Shown: piece after piece, positions 54,791-64,000 of the stretch | How positions within the stretch are numbered: position 1 is the stretch's first letter | Layout: each line of letters begins with the position of its first letter | NCBI RefSeq assembly: GCF_932276165.1 | Contig: NC_063994.1 | Location: forward strand, 2,728,001 to 2,792,000 | Length of the DNA: 64,000 bases | Direction: 5' to 3' | Origin: Plutella xylostella | Taxonomy: Eukaryota > Arthropoda > Insecta > Lepidoptera > Plutellidae | Notes under the pieces: generated by a model | What the model was told of the DNA's origin: nothing | The model's database searches: none | Seen by the model: the letters and a program-made list of their open reading frames with translations, nothing else | Made by a program: the position numbers and the translations under genes

Positions 54791-55156
54791 CAATCTAATA
54801 TCAAAGTAACCTACGTAACTCTTTACTCGTAATTGAATAACCTTGTTTTCAGAAATTTTGCAATCACTCAAATACAGAAATATATCAATGAAAATAAGGA
54901 CAGAACTAAGAAGAGTGCAGCCCATTATTGTGGCTACGGCATAGCTGCATAATATATTATGTAAACAAAATAGAGACCCTGTGCTGTACCACCAGCTAGG
55001 TTTTTTATGATGATTCATCATCTGATGAAGATCAACCTGTCTATGCAGTTAACAGGAATGATGAGTATAATCGAAGGATGTCAATAAATCATTATTTTAA
55101 TAGATTACATCGTTAGTTTTTATTTCAACTTGTTAAGAATTAATTAATAAGATAAT

Positions 55157-55503
55157 TAATAATAAAGGCTTCTATTCTATTCTATTCTCTGGGGGTGTAA
55201 GTACCTGCACCTGGCTCTCTCGAATGGAACCTTTGTGCATATCCCCAAGGTCTAAACTGCCTTCCAAAGCTTGGACCATTTCTCCACCACGCTGGTACAC
55301 TGCGGGTTGGTGGGTACACATATCTAGATGTGCTAAATCTAGATATGCAGGTTTCCTCACGATGTTTTCCTCACCGTAAGAGCGATGGTATACATTGTAC
55401 TTATGTTAAAAGAACTCATTGGTAAATGTCAGCGCCGGGATCGGACCCGCATCTCTGGCGTGAGAAGCGGGCGCTTACCCGACTGAGCTACCACCGCTCT
55501 TAA
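55157..55503 (-). mobile_element. Full-length tRNA-headed SINE, inverted
   Basis: On minus, AGCGGTGGTAGCTCAGTCGG begins at about 55500 and 'gggtccgatcccggcgctga' follows. The body and the (AATAG)n end at 55165-55190 match the SINE at 26686-27008 over its whole length. The 62-codon minus frame here is part of it. Confidence 0.85.
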
Positions 55504-56420
55504 TAAAGGCTTATTAGAGTTTACTTTGTCGCGGGTTTTATTGATGATAATCTTTTGGTCAATATTTGGAGGAACAACAGACTTAGTTACTATGACATGT
55601 TGACTTTGAGTGCTTTGACAGAGAATGACGGCTACAATGTACTCTGTGACGGCTTCAGTCCGACAGCTAGATTTGGTATTGCCTTACATAAAAACGTTTC
55701 CCACAATAACTTTGGGGATAATTATGTCTCAAACGAATAGCAACCCTAATAACATTAACAATGACCGACGATTTGATGGTGCAACACGTTACAGTAAAAT
55801 GTTAACTGTAACGACTCTGTCATTGCTAAGTTTAACCTTAACTATTACGATAACCGGGATGTTGATGCAACCCACCCTAAAAGTCGCATAAATTTATAAC
55901 GGCTAAGCCTATTTCAATAAAATATAGCTAAGGAAACTCGGGGTAGCATTAGTACCTATTACGCAAAAAATTAAAAATAGAAAAACCGTTCAGTCGTTTG
56001 GGTATATAATATTGTCTAATTTACAGTAAATTTCTCGTAACGTAACTAAGTAACCAGTTGAGAACAACCCGCAATAAAGTTGGACATTGCATCCAACGTG
56101 AACGGCTGTGGGCCGCGCATTCTAAATACTTTTGCTGTGCTATTCTATATGCACTACACAATACGAGTGATTTTAGCTCGTCTCTTGTAGTAGATATTCT
56201 GCAAATGTCCTCCATATTTGACAGTTCAAGACAACTTCGGTTCAGGAGTTTGGAAGTGAATGTCGTGTCCCTTAAGTGATTGCTGTCCAGGCCAAAGGTG
56301 CTACGATCGACTTCTGTCCCGAATTATCGGGAGTTGTACCGATTTCGACTCACAGAATAATCAAGATAATTATTCTGAGTGTAGACGAGCCTTAATATTA
56401 ATATCGGCGAGTTGAGGGTA
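55504..56420. other. No gene supportable
   Basis: It contains the inverted MITE end at 55780-55880 (see 54135). The region 56040-56230 is open on both strands for 60-70 codons without a recognisable domain. Confidence 0.4.
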
Positions 56421-57212
56421 GACTAATTTATCCACGTAAACGAGCAGCGCGGGAGCGTTTTTCACTTTTTGTGAGCAGCCGCGGTGAGTAGACGGAGAGT
56501 GAGGGAGTTATCAGTGTCGTGGGTGCGAGAGGACCCCGCGGAGCGGAGCCGAGGCGCCCAGGCTCGGGGAGCCGAGGCGGGCGTGATGGCCCGGTTCAGA
56601 CAACAGCCAGTTACTGCAAGTGCGCAGCTAAGTGACCTTTCTACTTACCTTTTATATCTCGTTTATGATTGATAAGTTATACCTACACTTGATTTCTTGA
56701 TGTACCAATTGTGTTTATAATGAGTAAGGAAACTAAGGAGCTAATAATGTAAGGTTTAAAGGAGGTACGAGGTACATACCGTACCCGTACCGTGTGATAA
56801 TAGATAGATTAGATATTCAGTGCGCCAGGGGAAACAATCCCATGTGATCAGTGTAAGAAGCTAGGGAATCAATCCCATGTGATCAGTGTAAGAAGCTAGG
56901 GAAACAATCCCATGTGATCAGTCCCAGGGAACAACCCTGCTAGCGAGGCACGGGGTGGCTATAGGGGAGGTTGGAGGCCACTGGGGTGAAACCCCTAAGA
57001 ACATCAGGATTATCCTTGACATTCAGACGATCAGGTTATTAGACTGATCGGTCATCACGTGTGCGTGATACTAAGTAACTAATTTGTTTATGATATATCC
57101 CATATTCAGTTCGTCACCGTGATTAGTATGTTTGTACTAATCACGGTTATTAATTATTAACAGTTCAGATATTCGCGTTTACTCATATAAATAGTTTAAT
57201 GAATTCGCGACA
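56421..57212 (+). mobile_element. LTR-like region, 5' side
   Basis: A GC-rich block (56440-56620, with 'gcagccgcggtgagtagacg') is followed by 35-bp tandem repeats at 56829-56925. The stretch ends in 'gaattcgcgaca' directly before a primer-binding-site-like TGGTGGAG. No second LTR copy is in the window and the left end is not fixed, so this is a candidate only. A 62-codon frame at 56484-56672 shows no domain. Confidence 0.3.
56829..56925 (+). repeat. Tandem repeat, 35-bp period, 2.8 copies
   Basis: Units start at 56829, 56864 and 56899 with GGGAAACAATCCCATGTGAT (GGGAATCAATCC in the second) and end 'cagtgtaagaagcta'. Each unit holds a small GGGA...TCCC palindrome. Confidence 0.85.
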
Positions 57213-57230
57213 TGGTGGAGATGCTGGGAT
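57213..57230 (+). promoter_or_regulatory. Possible tRNA-Ala primer binding site
   Basis: TGGTGGAGATGCTGGGAT is complementary to a tRNA 3' end ...GCATCTCCACCA, as in insect tRNA-Ala, and stands immediately after a CA that could end an LTR. This arrangement is how retrotransposons prime minus-strand synthesis. No gag/pol follows, so the element would be a non-autonomous LTR derivative. Confidence 0.35.
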
Positions 57231-57239
57231 CTGAGTCCA

Positions 57240-60200
57240 GTGTTACAGCTTTTTTGATTTGCGAGCAAATTTAAATTTACCCTGACAAGGGTCTTGCAAA
57301 CTACAAGTAAATATATTTTAAAATCCCATTATAAACATTCACCAGTGAAAAGTTAAGTTGTTTGATAGAAATTGGGGACTATTCTTGAGACTCGTAAGAG
57401 GTTTTATTGAAAATGTACACATAAAGATTAAGATACCTACAAGTAAATTAGTTTGGTGTAGGTGTATTAGTAAGTAAGTCAGTAGTATTTGACTTATTTG
57501 AGCATCGCTTTTTGAGTATTTGATGAAATTACAAGTATAAATTAAAGTAAACCTATGATATTTTAAATGATACATGCATTAGAGTCGCTTTAGAGTAGCC
57601 TGACATTATATTGACAAGATACTTCCAGTAGTGGATGGCATACGATACTCGTATCTGAAAGAATTATGATTGGAATTTGCAGTATGTCAGTTTGCAGTTA
57701 GCAATTGATCAAATTTAGACCTGCAAATGAGCGAAGTCAGATTTGAATTTATTAGTTATGATACTGAAATAATGTGATAGTACAGTCCGTTCACCCAAAT
57801 GTGACTTTTAGATAATGAGTACAAACGGCTACAATCTTTTCACTCACTAAATATTTTGTCCCTGAGTAATATACCTAGATATATTTAGTGAATTTTTGAG
57901 TAATTTATCATAGCGTGTGTGAGTAATTTACTCTTGGCACTTATTATGGTTCAGATTCAGATATTTAGTGATTGAATTAGACGCCATCGGGACAATCAAG
58001 TGGTTGCTTACAAGTTATTGGACTGCATAGATGTTACATAGTTAATGCTATGATAAATGAAGCACAAATTCTACAATTTTATAGTGAAATGAAACTTGTA
58101 AAGGAGCAAGTCACAGTAAGCTAACTGTACGAGGCGAGTAGACAACAGTCGCCCGCGCTGGCGCCACCGCCCGTTTCCTTGTTACGAGTATGTTACATTG
58201 TTGCGGTCTAAATAATTTGCAAATAAATTTGTTCTTTATTGCCTATTGAATATGGTTCAGTTTAATGAAGGATTTCTCAGAAAATATTTTTTGATTTGAT
58301 GATAAGTAGTACAGACTCAGGTGATGCTCTTGCTTGTGGGTACCTACCCCTTGAAATTTAGAATAACCAGTTGAAAAGCTATGAGCTAAAGAATATACCT
58401 ATACCAGATGTTCGAAAGGAACAGTTTGCCTATAACCAAACATTTTGTAGTTCTCTTCGGATTGATAATTCGAGGATATTAGAATTAGATATCGTGAAAG
58501 TTGGTAGAACTTGTACTAAGTATATCAGTAGTCTGAGGTCGGCCGCCACAGCGCAGTCCGTGCTGCAGATGCGCATACAGGAGTTGGAGTTCCACTGAAC
58601 TTCTTAGACGGTCAAGATTAATCTCTTGACATGGAGTCAAGTAATTCAATTCAAAAAATAGTACGGAATATGAATAGTGAAGTTGTCAGTTAACGAAGAT
58701 TATGCCCATGTATATACTGTTCTCTGAAGTTATACTTTATAATATAAAAAGCTTCAAGTTATTTAGAAGTTAAATGTCTTACTTTAGTTCAATGTGAACT
58801 TTAAAATGTTTAGATTTCAGTAAGCGTGAAACTTTAGTTACAAGTGAATGGCCTTAACCAAGGAGCGACTCAGAAAAGGATCAGAATTTAAAGTACTTAG
58901 CTTATAAATCAAAGAACGTTTTTTGGTTATTAATACCCAAGCAGGGTGGCCAATATGGGAGAATGAATCTCCTCTTAAAAATGAATATGATTCACATTGT
59001 GCCCAATACTGTTAAGAGTGTTTGAATTGTCATTGTATTGAAACTCGTACTCTTACTGAGTATACTTACTTATACTTACATATATCTTAGCAATGTAAAA
59101 TTTCAGATAAATTCTTGCGATTTTCTTCTCAAGCAGACCAAACGTAACATAAGTCTGTATAGTTGCTTAAGTACTGTACCTTCAACCTAAAGTTTCTGAA
59201 GGTAAAGGAAAACAAACTGTAAAATTGATATACTCAGATGAAATTAGATATATGAATACTGGGTTAACTAAGACTATTCTTTTTCTTTGCATATAAGTAC
59301 CAAGTTGGGGCACACAATCACGTGCCAACGTAAACAAGATATATACCTTATAGAATGTTTATAGTAATCATATAATTTAAAGGATCACGAGTGATCTCAG
59401 AAGTTTTAGTCAATGAGTCCGAGACGAAAATAAGTAGTTTCAGTTTCATCAAAGTTGAAACAGTATGTGAGATGAAGTTGATTAGTGTCGTTACAGCTGT
59501 TAGAATTATATCACATTAGAATTATAAAACAAGTAATAAAGTAGCGCGACAACACTTGCATGGTTGCATGTTATGACCTATCAGTAACAATAAGTTGCCT
59601 ATACAGAGAGATCAAGTTAAGTCAGTCATTCAGAACGTTGCATTGTGTTATGTGTATTCACCATATTTTTAAAATGAGTTATTTAGCTAATATTCAAATC
59701 TGTCGTAATATTGGCCATTTTTATGAAAGTTCTGCTATGATTAATGTTATAACATTCTAGTAATAGCACGTAAAATAGCCCAGTTGCAGCAAAAGCAATG
59801 CTATTAAGAAATAAGAATTCAGATCTAGTTAAGAAGTTAATCTAGACTACTCATTGACAATGTGGAATACCTACAAAGTAACTAAAATCTTAGTGATAAA
59901 TATCATGATGGTACAGTAGATTGATTATTAATTTAGAGTTTTACTTTACGAAACGTGGTCTTAAATCCATGGTTATAAACTTATAACAGTACTGATATAG
60001 AGGAACGTTAGATATAAGACATAGACCACCACAGACTTAAATCAGTCATCAAAGATAAAATTCAGATTCACGTTATTTTGAATCCAAAATAGTTATAAAA
60101 ACAAGTTTGCCATAGGTAAATAGTATGGATAACTAAGTAGTATATAAACACATCCCTTTCATTGAGATCTGCAATATTCTTAGATTTTGTATCATTTTTA

Positions 60201-61280
60201 GAATCCAATTATGTGTGGTATACAATGTATAATTGTATACATATAATGCACATGACCTTAACTAGCATGTGGTATTGGTACTCATAAAGTAAAGTACCTA
60301 CGTAAGAACAGAATTATATGTAGATATACATGGGTACGTACGTACGTCACCAATGTAAGAAGAATTCAATAGACAGATAGACGGTAATCCTCTTTATGTT
60401 TCCTTAACATACAGATGTTATATCAGAAGAATATTGTATAAGTCAGAAGTTTAAGTAGTGTGAGTGTTGAGTGTTGAAGCAAAAGTGTACCTAAGTCTCA
60501 ATTAAAATTAAAGATTAACAATTTTCATGTTAAATGTTGAGTACTTACTTACCTAACTAGAGAACGGATGTGCAAACTGGTGCTTACGAGTACGTACTAT
60601 GTATTAGGCTTGAAGAAGGATAGATAGAATATGTGCAACACATGTAGGTACATGTGATGCACATGATGTTGGCTGTGTTTTAGTGTGAATAAATGAAATG
60701 AATATTTGAGGCCCAATGGGGATGTAACTGAAATATTATGTAATTATAAGATAAGATAAGAAGACCTTTGTGCAAGGTATGCAGATTGGGGCATACAATT
60801 CCGGATAAATTTTTAAATTTACAACTCAATGCCGGGATTCCGGTATTGGTGCCGGTATTAGACTTCATTGTAATAAATGGCATATATTGTGTTTAAAGGT
60901 CGTGTAGGACCAAATTAAACAAGAAAAGTTTTACTTACAACAATTGTGTATTAGAGTTTATATTTTAGAATATATATTTTTTAACATTGATTTTCGTTTA
61001 CGCATGGACAACAGTAGATTTCCAACGTCCGAAAACTGCATTAAACGGTTGGAAACAAGAGGGCTTTCATGGTATGTAGGAACACAAGGCTAACTATATC
61101 TTAATCGCTTTATTTATAGCCTAAAATAGTCCTATTCCGGTGTTACTTCAAAGCGTAAAGTTTGTCCGAGATCCCAGTATTACGGGATCCCGGTATTGCG
61201 GTGTTGCATGCCCTAATGCAGATAAACAGATATGCAAATGATGACCTGTGTGCATTTTATAGTGAATGGGTACTACTATA
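57240..61280. other. Four kilobases without recognisable content
   Basis: AT-rich. The best frame is 58371-58598 on plus (75 codons from a TTG, ending LRSAATAQSVLQMRIQELEF), whose 3' part is GC-richer and could be an exon, but no family is recognised. A GC-rich phrase occurs at 58141-58180. If the LTR-like call is right, this could be the interior of a non-coding LTR derivative. Confidence 0.35.
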
Positions 61281-61290
61281 CTTGTTCATT

Positions 61291-61385
61291 GAGTCAGATT
61301 CAGAGTCAGATTCAGAGTCAGAGTCACAGTCAGAGTCACAGTCAGAGTCACAGTCAGTCACAGTCAGAGTCACAGTCAGAGCCAG
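61291..61385 (+). repeat. CAGAGT/CACAGT hexamer repeat
   Basis: An imperfect array of TCAGAG and TCACAG hexamers, about 15 units, 125 bp before the larger TATCAG array. Frames through it give Ser/Gln/Glu repeats and are not genes. Confidence 0.85.
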
Positions 61386-61512
61386 TGGCAAAGTCAGTGC
61401 CCGTTGTAATTGGAAAGGTTGAGCTAATTTATAAGTGATGAAAATAACCTACCCATACATCTGAACTTTCATAGAACGTTGAACAGAACTATAGACAGAA
61501 CATATAATTGAA

Positions 61513-61737
61513 TATCAGTATCAGTATCAGTATCAGTATCAGTATCAGTATCAGTATCAGTATCAGTATCAGTATCAGTATCAGTATCAGTATCAGTATC
61601 AGTATCAGTATCAGTATCAGTATCAGTATCAGTATCAGTATCAGTATCAGTATCAGTATCAGTATCAGTATCAGTATCAGTATCAGTATCAGTATCAGTA
61701 TCAGTATCAGTATCAGTACCAGTATCAGCATCAGTAT
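61513..61737 (+). repeat. (TATCAG)n microsatellite, about 37 units
   Basis: A nearly perfect hexanucleotide array of about 225 bp with a few variant units at the 3' end ('agtaccagtatcagcatcag'). It creates long Ile-Ser and Leu-Ile frames on the two strands, which are artefacts. It is not the insect telomeric TTAGG. Confidence 0.97.
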
Positions 61738-61744
61738 CGGTGTA

Positions 61745-62790
61745 TCACTAACCGTGTCATCAAACTCTGTATAATAACCAAGTCCAGTGTCAGACCAAGA
61801 GAGAGTTAGCCTCAGTTTAGATATACTAAAGTATCTTATTCATGATCAGAACTTATCTTGACTTTTATGTGGGTTTACTATCACATAATATTCCCAGCAA
61901 CTTAGTCCTATTACAAAAATACTTGTTGCAATGAATGTTTCCAAACTTATATCATAATCTGTTAATGATAAAGAGACAGATTCTTTAATGGTATTCTAAT
62001 ATGAAGGGATGAAAAGACAGAATAGCATTCCTTAAGTTCAGGCATACAATAAGAGTCTGATGAATACTAAGCTAATGTTTTATGGCAGACAGACGTACAT
62101 AAGTATACCTGCTTTCACTATGCCTTCAGTAACAAAATGGATTTTGTTGTTTTGCTAGCACTTATTGTCATTACCAATCTATAATAACTAGCACTGTTTT
62201 ATACGAATACTCGTATGGATAACAAACTTGCCATAGGGCAACGACGTAATAAGTCGAATACCAAATCACAATTGTTAACTTTGAACTGCTGTTAACTTCC
62301 TATATTTGCCCTTGAACCATGGTGTTGGTTCAACATTTTAACTGTCAAAGGCAATATGAAAGCATAACAATAATGATGGAGGTAACAGAATATTAAATAT
62401 TACAATACACAGAAATTTACTCTAATGCTTGTTATATAATAAAAGCTAAGGCTTAGATGTTCAAATTAAAAGTTTTTCTGTGCCGGGGAGGGTCTTCGAA
62501 CGTAGTTCAAGATAATAGCTTGTAGTAGCTAACACTCCACTTATACCAAAACATAAATACATAACAATAAAATTGAGCTAGAGTATGGTTATAGATGAAG
62601 AGATTAATATAGTTGTTGTAGATTGAACATTCATTTGGGATACTAATATTTATATCCTTAGAATAGCAAACAATAAATACAATATAATATAGATAAATTA
62701 TAATAATATGACATGATTATATTGTTTAGTGTGAAGCGTTAATTTAGCTTTATGGGGGACGTGTCGACACCGAATACATTATTGTGTGTT
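61745..62790. other. No gene seen
   Basis: AT-rich, no supportable frames or repeats recognised. Confidence 0.5.
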
Positions 62791-62792
62791 GA

Positions 62793-62880
62793 AATAGATG
62801 TATTCTATTCTGTGCAGAGAGGGGGCGAGGTTTCTGTGCGTGGCTCTCTCGAGTGGAACCTTTGAGCATTACCTCTTGGT
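62793..62880 (-). mobile_element. SINE 3' fragment, inverted
   Basis: 'gatgtattctattctgtgca', 'gcgtggctctctcgagtgga' and 'acctttgagcattacc' match the 3' end of the SINE at 55157-55503 in the same orientation. The head is missing. Confidence 0.65.
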
Positions 62881-62947
62881 TTCGGCTAGGCCAGCTACAG
62901 CTCCCGAGTAAACTGTCACAATAGTTTGTTTGCTAATTCTTATTTGA

Positions 62948-63313
62948 TTTCGAGCAGCTCTTAAAGTACTCTATTCTAAACCTTACCGTTACCCGACCGC
63001 TAAATTGTACCAAGAAACTAAAGTCCTTACTGTTAGACAACTATTTGTATTAAAAACTATTCTTCGGTTCCACAAAACATCATTAGATACGAGAATAAAA
63101 ACGGGTAGGATAAGCAGATACGATCACTGGTGTAAACCTATACCAGCAACGCAGTTCGGAAATCGGTTCTACTTTGCCATAAGCCCTACTTTATACTCTA
63201 AGGCTAATAAAAACCTACACTTGTTAAATCTCACCACTTCCAAATGTAAAATAATTTTGTTTGCCTGGCTCGTTAATAAATCATATGAGGACACTGAAAT
63301 TCTAATACAATAA
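62948..63313 (+). pseudogene. Jockey-like LINE reverse transcriptase, C-terminal end
   Basis: After a stop at 62945, the frame reads AALKVLYSKPYRYPTAKLYQ, ETKVLTVRQLFVLKTILRFH and KTSLDTRIKTGR, then YFAISPTLYSKANKNLHLL and LFAWLVNKSYEDTEILIQ and TAA. The 'RYPTxxLYxExKVLTVRQLF' block and the terminal 'SYxxTExLL' are typical of the C-terminus of lepidopteran jockey-type LINEs. The palm domain is missing, so the copy is 5' truncated. No frameshift is seen in this short piece. Confidence 0.7.
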
Positions 63314-63518
63314 TCCGCACATAATACAAATAAAACTAAAAAAATAAATTAAAATAATTAAACCTACTCACGAATAAAAAAATTAAATATTAATAAATAA
63401 AATAAAAAACTAAATACTTTTTTATCTTCTATTGCAACATATACTGTATCTTATTCGTACTCAACAAAGAAGATCACGCACACAGTTACAATCACCATAC
63501 GGACCGTTTAACAAATAT
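63314..63518 (+). repeat. A/T-rich LINE 3' flank
   Basis: 'aataaaactaaaaaaataaa' and similar words after the LINE stop codon; probably its 3' UTR. Confidence 0.35.
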
Positions 63519-63569
63519 ACTTCACGAACTTGGCTTACCTAATATTGTGGTAAGTCAAGTTCGTGAAGT
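63519..63569. repeat. 21-bp hairpin downstream of the LINE fragment
   Basis: ACTTCACGAACTTGGCTTACC and GGTAAGTCAAGTTCGTGAAGT are inverted with one mismatch around a 9-base loop. Its place within the presumed LINE 3' UTR suggests a 3'-end recognition structure, though an unrelated foldback is possible. Confidence 0.8.
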
Positions 63570-63804
63570 AGACATCATCCAATAATCGACCCTAATACTT
63601 ATAGATAACGCATATATACATTTACAACATTAAGTCGAAACACTATACCTACCCTCAGCACACACAATATTTCTTAAACTTAAATTTCTCCCTATTAATA
63701 TTTTCAATGTTCTTAATCTAATTCAATTTGGTTTTTATTTGTACCTAATTTATGTGTACCTAAGTATTTTGTACGAAATGGTTATACCGTATGTACGCTT
63801 TTAC

Positions 63805-63864
63805 GTTACTTATTTAGTTACACTTTAAGCTTATATTATGTTACTTATTTAGTTACACTTTAAG
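63805..63864 (+). repeat. Short tandem duplication, 35-bp period
   Basis: 'gttacttatttagttacact' followed by 'ttaag' occurs at 63805 and again at 63840. It is a local duplication in AT-rich DNA. Confidence 0.8.
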
Positions 63865-64000
63865 TATGTTAGTTTCTTTTTCTTTGAACTAACCTAAAAA
63901 CTAAGTTAAGTATAAAGTAAAACATCGTGAGAAATGAAATACCTACTTGCAAGATTATTTTTTTATGATTTTGTAATTAAACCATCTGTTTTGGCTGTAG

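Noticed and set aside
54563..55021. 152-codon minus ORF as a host protein
   Set aside because: Its C-terminal half is an RTE LINE end; the N-terminal half is unrelated AT-rich sequence joined by chance.
61513..61737. Telomeric repeat
   Set aside because: The insect telomere unit is TTAGG; TATCAG is an unrelated hexamer, and it is interstitial.
61489..61774. Long Ile-Ser and Leu-Ile ORFs on both strands
   Set aside because: They are translations of the (TATCAG)n array in frames without stops; no coding signal.

Overview
The window looks like a piece of an insect nuclear chromosome, most probably from a moth or butterfly. It is AT-rich, gene-poor and intron-bearing, with GT-AG splice sites and AATAAA poly(A) signals. 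It is crowded with repeat types typical of lepidopteran genomes: tRNA-headed SINEs, RTE-like and jockey/CR1-like LINE pieces, many hairpin-forming MITEs, and the 'gggttccgta...ggccggttttt' element. No rRNA gene, genuine tRNA gene, CRISPR array or prokaryotic operon is visible.

Host genes that can be read with confidence are few. (1) A facilitated-trehalose/sugar-transporter-like MFS gene lies on + with exons 20045-20180, 20659-20804 and 21245-22360; its first coding exon was not found. (2) Two alpha-1,3-fucosyltransferase genes lie in tandem on -, at 25780-23941 and 29480-26357. They share the same three-exon structure and splice phases, so they are a local duplication; they encode type II Golgi enzymes that transfer fucose from GDP-fucose to glycans. 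(3) A probable terminal exon of an unrecognised gene lies on - at 34058-33833, with an internal 14-residue duplication. Some weak ORFs, such as 2391-2708, may be host exons.

Layout. 1-13 kb: MITEs, hairpins and LINE/SINE debris around one unexplained ORF. 13.0-14.2 kb: an array of extra copies of the transporter exon, two full length and one truncated, each joined at its splice donor to a palindromic element. 14.3-19.8 kb: nested transposons, namely a 'gggttccgt' element split by a 1,956-bp TA-flanked element that holds RTE debris, then the remains of a PIF/Harbinger-like transposon flanking a 1,213-bp TA-flanked element. 20.0-22.5 kb: transporter. 23.9-29.5 kb: fucosyltransferase pair, whose introns hold a SINE and a 1-kb foldback element. 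29.6-41.6 kb: repeats and foldbacks. 41.8-43.8 kb: two LINE 3' ends in opposite orientation, the second flanked by a target duplication. 44-56 kb: repeats, including a third TA-flanked element of 2,417 bp at 47967-50383. 56.4-57.3 kb: an LTR-like region with 35-bp tandem repeats and a possible tRNA-Ala primer binding site. 57.3-61.3 kb: nothing recognisable. 61.3-61.7 kb: a large hexanucleotide satellite. 62.8-64 kb: SINE and LINE debris.

The two most unusual observations are the exon/palindrome array upstream of the transporter, and three transposons without shared sequence but with one architecture: TA target duplication, an end beginning RGGT, and several dispersed copies of their own terminal motif inside. 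All calls were made by eye from sequence and translation; no database search was possible.
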